Positions 1-6,239 of a stretch of DNA of 9,911 nucleotides are shown here, piece by piece. The stretch's first letter is position 1; each line of letters starts with the position of its first letter. Position numbers and translations under genes: made by a program. The notes under the pieces are model-generated. The model was given only the letters and a program-made list of their open reading frames with translations. It was not told the DNA's origin and did no database searches. The DNA comes from CAZFBR01 sp035353495 [NCBI: uncultured bacterium] (GTDB lineage Bacteria > DAOPZR01), in contig CAZFBR010000131.1 in NCBI GenBank assembly GCA_964517215.1, positions 1 through 9,911 of the forward strand, read 5' to 3'.

Positions 1-228
1 TACGCCTGCTGCTCGCACGGCATCTTCTCGGGTCCGGCGGCGGAGCGCATCGCGGCGTCATGCCTGACCCGGGTGGTGACCACCAACTCGCTGCGGCATG
101 ACGGCCTGCCGGCGCAGGTGGAGCAGCTGACTGTGGCGCCGCTGCTGGCGGATGCCATCAAGAAGATTCACGCCGGTTCGTCGCTGTCAACGCTGTTTGA
201 CGGGACGCGTCCGGCGGGCAGCCGGTAG
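1..228 (+). CDS. prs: Ribose-phosphate pyrophosphokinase (PRPP synthetase), C-terminal part
   Basis: Frame 1 is open from the window edge to a TAG at 226-228 and gives the last 75 residues of the protein. PRPP synthetase transfers pyrophosphate from ATP to ribose-5-phosphate in the cytoplasm, making PRPP for purine, pyrimidine, NAD, histidine and tryptophan synthesis. The visible part matches the family C-terminus: a CCSHGIFSGPAAERI segment (family form A-x-THG-x-[LF]-SG-x-A-x-x-RI), then VVTTNS in the place of the ribose-phosphate binding loop (usual VTDTI), then LTVAPLLADAIKKIH and a final SSLSTLF, equivalent to the usual ESVSSLF end. The catalytic N-terminal part lies outside the window. 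The next gene starts one base after this stop, so the two are probably co-transcribed. Identity is secure; only regulation and upstream context are unknown. Confidence 0.95.
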   Translation, partial: YACCSHGIFSGPAAERIAASCLTRVVTTNSLRHDGLPAQVEQLTVAPLLADAIKKIHAGSSLSTLFDGTRPAGSR

Positions 229-229
229 C

Positions 230-529
230 ATGAAACGCAGCGAACTGGTTCGGCGGCTGGCGGCGCGTAGCGGCTGGTCGGCGACCGAGGCGACGCGCAT
301 GGTGGACGAGGTGTTCGGCCTGCTGGGCGCTGCGCTGCGCGACGGGGCGCGGGTCGAGCTGCGCGGGTTCGGGGTCTTCAGCACGCGGCGGCGCGCGGCG
401 CGGCGCACGCGGGACATCAACACGGGCGGCGAGCTGCGCATCCGGCCGCATCGCACCATTGTGTTCCGGGCGGGGAGCGAACTGCAGGATGCCGTCAATC
501 AGGCCGTGCGGCCGGGTGCGGGATCATGA
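230..529 (+). CDS. HU/IHF-family DNA-binding protein (Ile at the intercalating-proline position)
   Basis: This is a 99-residue basic protein of the size usual for HU/IHF subunits, which dimerise and bend DNA in the nucleoid. An N-terminal helical part (MKRSELVRRLA to about residue 38) is followed by the signature RGFGVFSTRRRAARR (46-59), a beta-arm, and the closing helix FRAGSELQDAVN (79-90). At the arm tip, where the family normally has R-N-P-x-T-G, this protein has RDINTG (61-66). The residue at position 63 is therefore isoleucine rather than the proline that wedges between base pairs. ATG 230 is chosen because the family N-terminus begins exactly there; an upstream GTG (152) would add 26 residues read out of frame from prs. 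The gene starts one base after prs and overlaps plsY by ATGA. It could be an HU- or IHF-type subunit; I cannot decide which. Confidence 0.9.
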   Translation: MKRSELVRRLAARSGWSATEATRMVDEVFGLLGAALRDGARVELRGFGVFSTRRRAARRTRDINTGGELRIRPHRTIVFRAGSELQDAVNQAVRPGAGS

Positions 530-1146
530 CCGCGGCCCTGCTGCTGGTGCTGCTGGCCTATGTGGCCGGTTCGGCGCCGTGCGGCTATCTGCTGGGCAAA
601 TACCTGTGGCGGGTTGATATCCGGACGCAGGGCAGCCGGAACACCGGGGCGACCAATCTGGCCCGGGTGGTGGGCAAACCCTGGGGGCCGCTGGCGTTTG
701 CGCTGGCGTTCCTGCTTGATTTTGGCAAGGGGTTCCTTGCGGTCTGGCTGGCGAACACCGCCGCCCGGTCCGGCTGGGTGCTGCCGCGCGCCGCGTCCTG
801 GCTGGCGGTGGGGGCCGGGGTCGCAGTGATTGTCGGGCATAACTGGACGATGTTTCTCGGCTTCAAGGGGGGCAAAGGCGTGGCCACCTCGCTGGGCGTG
901 CTGGCCTGCCTGGCGCCGCGTGAGGCGGGGCTGGCGCTCCTGGCGTTCCTGCTTTGTTTCGGGGCCACGCGCATCGTGTCGCTGTCGTCCATCGTGGCCG
1001 CGGTAGTGCTGCCGCTGGCGGCGGTCTATCTGCGCCTGCGCGGACCGGTGTTGCTCTTTGTGGCGCTGGCGGGCATCCTGATCATCGTGCGGCACCGCGC
1101 CAATATCGGGCGGCTGCTGCACGGCACGGAAAAAAAGGTGTTCTGA
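526..1146 (+). CDS. plsY: Glycerol-3-phosphate acyltransferase PlsY
   Basis: PlsY is an integral inner-membrane enzyme that transfers an acyl group from acyl-phosphate (made by PlsX) to glycerol-3-phosphate, giving lysophosphatidic acid, the first step of phospholipid synthesis. The protein is 206 residues, normal for the family, with about five hydrophobic segments. Family motifs are intact: QGSRNTGATNLARV (35-48), GHNWTMFLGFKGGKGVATS (104-122) with the glycine-rich substrate loop, TRIVSLSS (148-155) and the C-terminal RHRANIGRLLHGTE (189-202). The ATG overlaps the preceding HU-like gene's TGA (ATGA), implying translational coupling. The downstream gene gpsA supplies its substrate, which supports the assignment. 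I see no anomaly. Confidence 0.97.
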   Translation: MTAALLLVLLAYVAGSAPCGYLLGKYLWRVDIRTQGSRNTGATNLARVVGKPWGPLAFALAFLLDFGKGFLAVWLANTAARSGWVLPRAASWLAVGAGVAVIVGHNWTMFLGFKGGKGVATSLGVLACLAPREAGLALLAFLLCFGATRIVSLSSIVAAVVLPLAAVYLRLRGPVLLFVALAGILIIVRHRANIGRLLHGTEKKVF

Positions 1147-1147
1147 A

Positions 1148-2140
1148 ATGGCGGCGCTGCTGGTGCTTGGGGGCGGGAGCTGGGGCGTGACGCTGGCGCG
1201 CCTGCTGGCCGGGCGCGGGCATACGGTGCAGTTGTGGGAGTACGATCCGGCGCTGCGGGCGGCATTGCGCACGACGCGGGCCAATCCGCGCTGCCTGCCC
1301 GGCGTGCTGCTGCCGCCTGCGGTGGCGGTGATCGACGGACCGGAGGAGGTCGCGACGGTTGCCGGGGCACTGATGGTGGTGCCGTCGACGGCGGTGCGGG
1401 CTACGGCGGCCCGGTTCTGCGCGCCGCTGGCGGCGGCGGACTGGACCGTCAGTGCGGCGAAGGGCTTGGACGGCAATTCGCTGCTGCGGCTGAGCGCGGT
1501 GATTGCGGCGGCGGCGGATTGCGACCCGGCGCGGGTGGGTGCGCTGTCGGGGCCCAGCCACGCCGAGGAGGTGAGTGCGGGGATTCCCACATCGGTGACG
1601 GTGGCCTTTCCCGGGCTGGCGCTGGCCCGCACGGTGCGCGACCTGCTGACGACCCCGCGCTTCCGCATCTATGCCAATGACGACCTGCCCGGGGTTGAAC
1701 TCGGCGGCGCGCTGAAGAATGTGATCGCCATCGCCACCGGGATCAGCGACGGCCTGGGGTTTGGCGACAACACGCGCGCGGCGCTGATCACCCGCGGTTT
1801 GCGCGAGATGGAGCGGCTGGGGGTGGCGCAGGGCGCGCGGGCGGAGACGTTTGCCGGCCTGTCGGGCCTCGGTGACCTGGTGGTGACATGCACCAGCCGC
1901 CATTCGCGCAACCGTCAGCTGGGTGAATATGTCGGCCGGGGCGACACGCTGGCGCAGGCGCTGGCCCGCATGACCATGGTGGCGGAAGGTGTGCCGACCT
2001 GCAGCGCAGCGCAGGCGCTGGCCCGGCAGCTGGGGCTGCGGATGCCGATTACCGACGAGGTCTGCCGCATCCTGCACGAGGGCCAGCCGGCGCGGGCGGC
2101 GGTGGAGAACCTGATGGGCAGGCAGCCGACCGATGAATGA
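1148..2140 (+). CDS. gpsA: NAD(P)H-dependent glycerol-3-phosphate dehydrogenase GpsA
   Basis: GpsA reduces dihydroxyacetone phosphate to sn-glycerol-3-phosphate in the cytoplasm, feeding the adjacent PlsY. The protein is 330 residues, typical for the family. The Rossmann dinucleotide loop is LGGGSWG (7-13). VPSTAVR (78-84) and SAAKGLDG (102-109, with Lys105) follow. GALSGPSHAEEV (131-142) is the family signature, and GGALKNVIAIATG (186-198) carries the catalytic Lys190. FAGLSGLGDLVVTCTSRHSRNR (235-256) is the substrate and nicotinamide region. ATG 1148 follows plsY's TGA by one base, with an AAGG at 1135-1138 as a plausible ribosome binding site. The 3' end overlaps the second HU/IHF gene by 8 bases. 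Confidence 0.97.
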   Translation: MAALLVLGGGSWGVTLARLLAGRGHTVQLWEYDPALRAALRTTRANPRCLPGVLLPPAVAVIDGPEEVATVAGALMVVPSTAVRATAARFCAPLAAADWTVSAAKGLDGNSLLRLSAVIAAAADCDPARVGALSGPSHAEEVSAGIPTSVTVAFPGLALARTVRDLLTTPRFRIYANDDLPGVELGGALKNVIAIATGISDGLGFGDNTRAALITRGLREMERLGVAQGARAETFAGLSGLGDLVVTCTSRHSRNRQLGEYVGRGDTLAQALARMTMVAEGVPTCSAAQALARQLGLRMPITDEVCRILHEGQPARAAVENLMGRQPTDE

Positions 2141-2438
2141 ACGCAAAGTGACCCGCCGCGAGCTGCAGCAGGCGCTGGCCCGGCTGGGCCTGCATGAACC
2201 GCAGGCGGCCGATGTGGTGCGCTGGCTCTGGGATGAAATTGCCGCGGTGCTGACCCGCGGCGAAAAAGTGATGATCAGCGGGTTCGGCACCTTTCGCGTG
2301 ACGGCGCGGCACGCGCGGCGCGCGCACAACCCGAAGACCGGCGCGCCGGTGCAGGTCCCCGCCAAGCGGGTGGTGAGTTTCACGGTGAGCCGCGAACTGA
2401 AGAAGACGCTGAATGCCGCGGGGGGTGATGCCGTATGA
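2133..2438 (+). CDS. HU/IHF-family DNA-binding protein (IHF-type candidate)
   Basis: This 101-residue protein is a second, clearly different HU/IHF-family member. Helical residues 1-42 lead to MISGFGTFRVTARHARR (47-63). The arm tip HNPKTG (65-70) keeps the intercalating proline, Pro67. The end of the arm, VPAKRVVSFTVSRELKKTLN (75-94), is canonical. It overlaps gpsA by 8 bases and is joined by ATGA to a small MerR-family gene. The order IHF alpha then small MerR regulator is known in gamma-proteobacteria such as Pseudomonas, which favours an IhfA-like role, but sequence alone does not separate HU from IHF here. With the HU-like protein at 230-529 it could form a heterodimer; that is inference. 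Confidence 0.93.
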   Translation: MNERKVTRRELQQALARLGLHEPQAADVVRWLWDEIAAVLTRGEKVMISGFGTFRVTARHARRAHNPKTGAPVQVPAKRVVSFTVSRELKKTLNAAGGDAV

Positions 2439-2749
2439 CCGCACCGATACCGGACAAGCTGTTCTTCACCATCAAGGAGGCGGCGGAGATTTGCGCGGTC
2501 GAACCGCATGTGCTGCGCTATTGGGAGAAGATGTTCCCGCAGCTGGCGCCGGGCAAGAGCGAGACGGGGCAGCGGGTGTACCGGAAACACAATCTGGAGC
2601 AGTTCCTGCACGTGCGCCGGCTGCTGTATGACGAGGGGTTCACCATCGCCGGGGCGCGGCGCCAGCTGGAACAGGCGCCAACGGCGGTTGACCGCGCGGC
2701 GGTGCAGGCGATTATCGATGAATTGCGCGCGATTCGCGCGCTGCTGTAG
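2435..2749 (+). CDS. Small MerR-family transcriptional regulator
   Basis: This 104-residue protein is little more than a MerR DNA-binding domain. FFTIKEAAEICAVEPHVLRYWEKMFPQL (10-37) is the winged helix-turn-helix with the hallmark LRYWE. GQRVYRKHNLEQFL (45-58) is the wing and second helix pair, and RRLLYDEGFTIAGARRQLEQ (61-80) completes the fold. A short C-terminal helix (about 84-104) may dimerise. There is no effector-binding domain and no cysteine pattern for metal sensing, so ligand and targets cannot be inferred. It is coupled by ATGA to the IHF-type gene upstream. This pairing of an IHF gene with a minimal MerR protein recurs in other bacteria, but its function is not established to my knowledge. 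Family call is firm. Confidence 0.93.
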   Translation: MTAPIPDKLFFTIKEAAEICAVEPHVLRYWEKMFPQLAPGKSETGQRVYRKHNLEQFLHVRRLLYDEGFTIAGARRQLEQAPTAVDRAAVQAIIDELRAIRALL

Positions 2750-2769
2750 CGGTACGGACCTGGATCTGC

Positions 2770-2776
2770 GGGAGGA
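2770..2776 (+). promoter_or_regulatory. Strong Shine-Dalgarno site for the LytR_C-domain gene
   Basis: GGGAGGA sits seven bases before ATG 2784, inside the longest gap of the window (2750-2783). This is one of the best ribosome binding sites seen here and fixes the start of the zinc-ribbon/LytR_C gene. I see no convincing -35/-10 promoter or terminator hairpin in the remaining bases of the gap. Confidence 0.75.
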
Positions 2777-2783
2777 ATGACCC

Positions 2784-3752
2784 ATGTTGCATTGCGACCA
2801 TTGCGGCACCGAACTTGACGTCAGCGGGTATCCGCCGGGCGCCAAGGGCAAATGCCCGGAATGCGGCGCCATTCTGACGGTGCCGGCCGCGCCGGTTGCG
2901 AAACCGGTGCTGCGCGAAGTGCCGCCGCGGCGGGAACCGGAGCGGGAACCGGAGCCGGTGGTGGCGCCGGAACCCGAGCCCGAGCTCGAGCCCGAAGCCG
3001 AAACGGAACCGTCGGCAGCAGAAGTGGCTGACGATGACGGTGAGGATACTGATGCCGGTGGTGCGCCGGTCGCGCGTCAGTCGCTGTGGTTGGGCGCGGT
3101 GGTGCTGCTGGTCGGGCTGGTGATTGTCGCGGCGGCGCTGAATTACTTCTTCGGCGGCAGCGAACCGGCGCCGGAGAGTGTTGCCCTGGCGCCGGCAACG
3201 GATACCGCGGTGCTGGCCGACCCGGCGGCACCGGCGCTGGTGACCGCCGCGCTGCCGACCGCGCCGGTAACGCCGGTAATGCCGGTGGCGAATACGGTTT
3301 CCCCGGTTGCCCCGACCGCGGCGGCGGCTGCTCCGCCGGTTGCGCCCCGTCCGGCGGTGACCGCCCCGACGACGGCGCCGCGACCGAGTGTGACCGCCCC
3401 GCCGGTCACGCCCCGACCGGCGACCACGACGCCGGCCACGACGCCGGCGGCGGCCTCCCGCAACAGCGGCGTTATCACGGTGAAGATTCTCAACGCCAGC
3501 GGGCGGGACGGACTGGCGGCGGAAGTGGAACGGAAGCTTGAGGCGGCGAATCCCAACATCCGCGTCATTTCCGTAGGCACGCATGAGGGGGCTTCCGTGG
3601 AAACGGTGGTGTATGACAAGCATTACCGCATGGAGGCCACGCAGACGGTGCAGCGGACGCTCGGGCGCGGGCGGGTGACGCAGAACCCGGACAACCGGAA
3701 CCAGTATGAATACGATGTGCTGGTTGTGCTCGGCACGGACTATCCGCGGTAA
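2784..3752 (+). CDS. Zinc-ribbon, single-TM protein with C-terminal LytR_C-like domain
   Basis: This 322-residue protein has four visible parts. Residues 1-32 form an MJ0042-like zinc ribbon, Cys4-x2-Cys7 then CPEC with Cys24 and Cys27. Residues 36-99 are a charged linker rich in Pro-Glu, becoming strongly acidic (DDDGED). Residues about 101-123 (LWLGAVVLLVGLVIVAAALN...) are one transmembrane helix. A long Pro/Ala/Thr linker to about 225 follows. The end, from about 230 to 320, matches the LytR_C fold: ITVKILNASGRDGLAAEVERKL, a middle VISVG and ETVVYD, and a final YDVLVVLGTDY. By positive-inside logic the zinc ribbon is cytoplasmic and LytR_C outside. LytR_C is usually the tail of LCP enzymes that attach glycopolymers to peptidoglycan; no LCP catalytic domain is present. 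It precedes a glycan gene block. Function unknown. Confidence 0.85.
   Translation: MLHCDHCGTELDVSGYPPGAKGKCPECGAILTVPAAPVAKPVLREVPPRREPEREPEPVVAPEPEPELEPEAETEPSAAEVADDDGEDTDAGGAPVARQSLWLGAVVLLVGLVIVAAALNYFFGGSEPAPESVALAPATDTAVLADPAAPALVTAALPTAPVTPVMPVANTVSPVAPTAAAAAPPVAPRPAVTAPTTAPRPSVTAPPVTPRPATTTPATTPAAASRNSGVITVKILNASGRDGLAAEVERKLEAANPNIRVISVGTHEGASVETVVYDKHYRMEATQTVQRTLGRGRVTQNPDNRNQYEYDVLVVLGTDYPR
3260..3455 (+). repeat. Low-complexity Pro/Ala/Thr linker with short tandem repeats
   Basis: This part of the LytR_C-domain gene has irregular short repeats. Three 9-base units of the form CGCCGGTAA stand in tandem at 3262-3288, encoding PVT-PVM-PVA. A 12-base GTGACCGCCCCG occurs twice (3357-3368 and 3390-3401), encoding VTAP. 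Further APRP and TPRP units follow. It reads as an extended extracytoplasmic spacer; its length may vary between strains. Confidence 0.7.
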
Positions 3753-3765
3753 CGGCGCACAGCGT

Positions 3766-4494
3766 ATGCCGGTGTCCGGATTCGAACTGGTCCTGCCGTT
3801 CTACAACGAGGCGGCGGGCGCGGAACAGACGGTGACGGCGCTGGCCGCGGCCTGCGCGGCGGCGAACGTTGACTGGCATCTGGTGCTGGTGGACAACGGT
3901 TCGCGCGATGCGACGGGCGAACTGCTGGCGCGGCTGGCGGCGGCGGAGCCGCGGCTGCGCGTGGTGACCGTGCCGGTGAACCGCGGCTATGGTCACGGCA
4001 TTCGCGCCGACCTGGCGACCTGCACCGCCCCGGCGGTCGGGTACCTTGACGGCGACGGGCAGGTGCCGCCGGACGATGTCCTCCGCGTCTATCGGGCGCT
4101 GGTCGCGGGCGGGGCCGATCTGGCGCGGGCGCGGCGCATCAGCCGGGGCGACACCTGGCAGCGGCGGCGGGTGTCGTGGGTGTTCAATCTGCTGTTCCGC
4201 TGGCTGTTCGGGATCGAGGCGCTGGATGTCAATGCCAAGCCGAAATTCATGCGCGGTGAATTGCTGCCGGCGCTGGCACTGGCGGCCGATGACTGGTTTA
4301 TCGATACGGAGCTGCTGATCAAGGCGGCGCGGCTCGGCCTGCGCAGTGTGACGGTGGATATCGAGTTCATCACCCGCCCGGCGGGGCGGTCGCATGTGCG
4401 CCTGGCGACGATCCGCGAATTTGTGGGCAACCTGATACGCTACCGCTGCGGCGGACCGCTGCGGGCGTGGGAGGAACAACGGCGATGCAAGTGA
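3766..4494 (+). CDS. Family 2 glycosyltransferase (polyprenyl-phosphate sugar transferase type)
   Basis: This 242-residue protein is a GT-A fold enzyme that would move a sugar from a nucleotide-sugar donor, probably to a polyprenyl phosphate at the inner leaflet of the membrane. ELVLPFYNEAAG (7-18) opens the domain, VDNGSRDATGELL (42-54) holds the donor-binding Asp, NRGYGHGIR (72-80) follows, and YLDGDGQVPPDD (93-104) carries the metal-binding DxD with the DxQ form seen in DPM1-like enzymes. NAKPKFMRGELL (156-167) and DDWFIDTELLIKAARLG (175-191) are the usual acceptor-side elements. No C-terminal transmembrane segments are present, so it ends like the minimal DPM1 type. ATG 3766 is chosen over an upstream in-frame ATG (3706) that would run 47 bases back into the previous gene. 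The 3' end overlaps rfbF by 10 bases. Confidence 0.88.
   Translation: MPVSGFELVLPFYNEAAGAEQTVTALAAACAAANVDWHLVLVDNGSRDATGELLARLAAAEPRLRVVTVPVNRGYGHGIRADLATCTAPAVGYLDGDGQVPPDDVLRVYRALVAGGADLARARRISRGDTWQRRRVSWVFNLLFRWLFGIEALDVNAKPKFMRGELLPALALAADDWFIDTELLIKAARLGLRSVTVDIEFITRPAGRSHVRLATIREFVGNLIRYRCGGPLRAWEEQRRCK
4469..4475 (+). promoter_or_regulatory. Shine-Dalgarno site deciding the rfbF start
   Basis: GGGAGGA lies nine bases before ATG 4485, inside the end of the glycosyltransferase gene. It selects ATG 4485, whose product begins [14 protein letters not shown] as the family does, over the in-frame GTG at 4467. Confidence 0.7.
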
Positions 4495-5261
4495 TCATTC
4501 TCTGCGGAGGCAAGGGAACCCGGCTGCATGAGGAGACGGGGACGCGCCCGAAACCGCTGGTCGAGGTCGGCGGCAAGCCGATCCTGTGGCATATCATGCA
4601 GATCTATGCCGCGGCGGGCTATCGCGATTTCGTGCTCTGCCTTGGCTATCTCGGGCACCAGATCAAGGACTATTTTCTGCATTACGACGAGATGAACAGC
4701 GACTTCACCATCAACCTGAAGACGCAGCAGCGGCGCATGCTGCGGCCGCACTGCGAAAACTGGAACGTCACCCTGGTCGACACCGGCCAGGAGACGCAGA
4801 CGGCGGAGCGGCTGATGCGCGTGCTGCCGTATCTCAAGGGCGAGCGCGCCATGGTGACGTACGGCGACGGAGTGGCGGATATCGATGTCCGGGCGCTGGT
4901 GAAATATCACCGGGCGCAGAAAAAACTCGGCACGGTGACCGGGGTGCGCCCGGCGTCGCGGTTCGGTGAACTGCGCATGACGGGCAACCTGGTGACCACG
5001 TTCAGCGAGAAACCGCAGGTGGACGACGGCTGGATCAACGGCGGCTTTTTCGTGTTTGAACGGAGATTTCTCACGCACTACCTGCAGGCGGGGGTCATGC
5101 TGGAGCGCCAGCCGTTGGAGCGACTGGCTGCCGACCGGCAGCTGTCAATCTACCGCCACGAGGGATTCTGGCGCTGCATGGACACCTATCGCGACTGGCA
5201 GTCGCTGAACGAGCAGTATGCGTCCGGCGATGCGCCGTGGCTCAAGGGGGGAACGCGATGA
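4485..5261 (+). CDS. rfbF: Glucose-1-phosphate cytidylyltransferase
   Basis: RfbF joins CTP and glucose-1-phosphate to give CDP-glucose and pyrophosphate, the first committed step to CDP-linked deoxysugars of O-antigens and capsules. At 258 residues it matches the family length of about 257. The nucleotidyltransferase signature [13 protein letters not shown] (6-18), the substrate lysine in [10 protein letters not shown] (21-30), [13 protein letters not shown] (66-78), YGDGVADID (126-134, metal-binding Asp128), FSEKP (173-177), [10 protein letters not shown] (183-192) and GFWRCMDT (227-234, Asp233) are all present. HYDEMNSDF and GFWRCMDT are features of cytidylyltransferases rather than of RmlA thymidylyltransferases. 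It overlaps the upstream glycosyltransferase by 10 bases and rfbG by ATGA, and the pairing with a CDP-glucose dehydratase confirms the assignment. Confidence 0.96.
   Translation: MQVIILCGGKGTRLHEETGTRPKPLVEVGGKPILWHIMQIYAAAGYRDFVLCLGYLGHQIKDYFLHYDEMNSDFTINLKTQQRRMLRPHCENWNVTLVDTGQETQTAERLMRVLPYLKGERAMVTYGDGVADIDVRALVKYHRAQKKLGTVTGVRPASRFGELRMTGNLVTTFSEKPQVDDGWINGGFFVFERRFLTHYLQAGVMLERQPLERLAADRQLSIYRHEGFWRCMDTYRDWQSLNEQYASGDAPWLKGGTR
5244..5251 (+). promoter_or_regulatory. Shine-Dalgarno site deciding the rfbG start
   Basis: AAGGGGGG ends six bases before ATG 5258. It supports that ATG, which yields [14 protein letters not shown], over the in-frame GTG at 5237, and lies inside rfbF, consistent with coupled translation. 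Confidence 0.65.
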
Positions 5262-6238
5262 ACGCATTCTGGAAGAACCGCCGCTGTTTCGTCACCGGCG
5301 CCACGGGCTTGCTCGGCGGCTGGCTGACCCGGGCGCTGCTGGAACATGGGGCCGAAGTGACGGTGCTGGTGCGCGACCGGGTGCCGGCGAGCAACCTGCA
5401 TCGCCTGGGCCTGACCGACCAGGTCACTGCCGTGCACGGCGCGCTGGAGGAGTATGACCTGCTCGAGCGTGCGCTCAACGAATACGAGATCGACACGGTA
5501 TTCCATCTCGGGGCCCAGACCATCGTCCAGACGGCGAACCGCAACCCGCTGGGCACGTTCCGGGCGAATATCGCGGGGACCTGGAACCTGCTCGAGGCGG
5601 CGCGGCGCAACGCGAAGCTGGTGCGCCGGGTGCTGGTGGCGTCGAGCGACAAGGCCTACGGCACGGCGGACGTGCTGCCGTACGACGAGGCCACCCCGCT
5701 GCGCGGCCAGCATCCGTACGACGTGTCGAAATCCTGCGCCGACCTGATCGCGCAGGCCTACGTCACCACGTACGGGCTGCCCGTGTGCGTGACCCGGTGC
5801 GGCAACCTGTTCGGCGGCGGTGATTTGAACTTCAACCGCATTGTGCCGGGCACGATCCGGTCGCTGCTGGCGGGCGAACGGCCGGTCATCCGCAGCGACG
5901 GCCAGTATCTGCGCGACTATATCTATGTCGAGGACGCCGCGACGGGGTACCTGACCATCGCCGAGCAGATGGACCGCGGCGACGTCGCGGGCCAGGCGTT
6001 CAACCTGAGCTATGAGCAGCCGCAGACGGTGCTGGCGTTGACTGAGCGGCTCACGCAACTGCTCGGCCGCACCGACCTGACGCCGGACATCCGCAATGAG
6101 GCCTCGGGCGAGATCCGCGCGCAGCATCTGTCGGCGGCGAAGGCGAAGCGCCTGCTCGGCTGGCAGCCGCAGGTGGCACTGGACGAGGGGCTCACGCGCA
6201 CCGTTACGTGGTATCGCGACTGGCTGCGCGCGCACTGA
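5258..6238 (+). CDS. rfbG: CDP-glucose 4,6-dehydratase (short form)
   Basis: This 326-residue extended SDR would convert CDP-glucose to CDP-4-keto-6-deoxyglucose with a bound NAD. The N-terminus [20 protein letters not shown] (4-23) has the TGxxGxxG cofactor loop. FHLGAQTIV (82-90), [10 protein letters not shown] (126-135, with the dehydratase Ser-Asp-Lys), [16 protein letters not shown] (153-168, catalytic Tyr154 and Lys158), [20 protein letters not shown] (179-198) and [18 protein letters not shown] (211-228) are typical of CDP-glucose dehydratases. It is shorter than the classical RfbG of enteric bacteria (about 360 residues), as in a widespread short subgroup. The ATG overlaps rfbF's stop (ATGA), so substrate supply and use are coupled. 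Activity on CDP-glucose rather than another NDP-hexose rests on the rfbF neighbour and motif similarity. Confidence 0.92.
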   Translation: MNAFWKNRRCFVTGATGLLGGWLTRALLEHGAEVTVLVRDRVPASNLHRLGLTDQVTAVHGALEEYDLLERALNEYEIDTVFHLGAQTIVQTANRNPLGTFRANIAGTWNLLEAARRNAKLVRRVLVASSDKAYGTADVLPYDEATPLRGQHPYDVSKSCADLIAQAYVTTYGLPVCVTRCGNLFGGGDLNFNRIVPGTIRSLLAGERPVIRSDGQYLRDYIYVEDAATGYLTIAEQMDRGDVAGQAFNLSYEQPQTVLALTERLTQLLGRTDLTPDIRNEASGEIRAQHLSAAKAKRLLGWQPQVALDEGLTRTVTWYRDWLRAH

Positions 6239-6239
6239 G

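Noticed and set aside
499-1668. Long minus-strand open frame (389 codons) opposite plsY and gpsA
   Set aside because: Low-complexity Arg/Gln/Ala/Ser product, no recognisable motif, fully antisense to two certain genes.
2750-2783. Possible promoter or terminator in the longest intergenic gap
   Set aside because: Apart from a Shine-Dalgarno site at 2770-2776 I see no -35/-10 pair, no GC-rich stem with a T-run, and only 34 bases of space.
1082-2872. Very long minus-strand open frame (596 codons) opposite gpsA, the HU/IHF gene and merR
   Set aside because: It lies antisense to three genes with strong family motifs. Its product is rich in Arg, Gln, His and Ala with no domain pattern, as expected from an opposite frame in high-GC DNA.
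3086-3541. Plus-strand alternative frame (151 codons) of Gly/Ala/Arg inside the LytR_C-domain gene
   Set aside because: It reads the repeat-rich Pro/Ala/Thr linker in another frame; composition is Gly-Arg low complexity and no start signal is seen.
4485-5261. Glucose-1-phosphate thymidylyltransferase (RmlA) instead of RfbF
   Set aside because: HYDEMNSDF and GFWRCMDT, and the adjoining CDP-glucose dehydratase, identify the cytidylyltransferase family.
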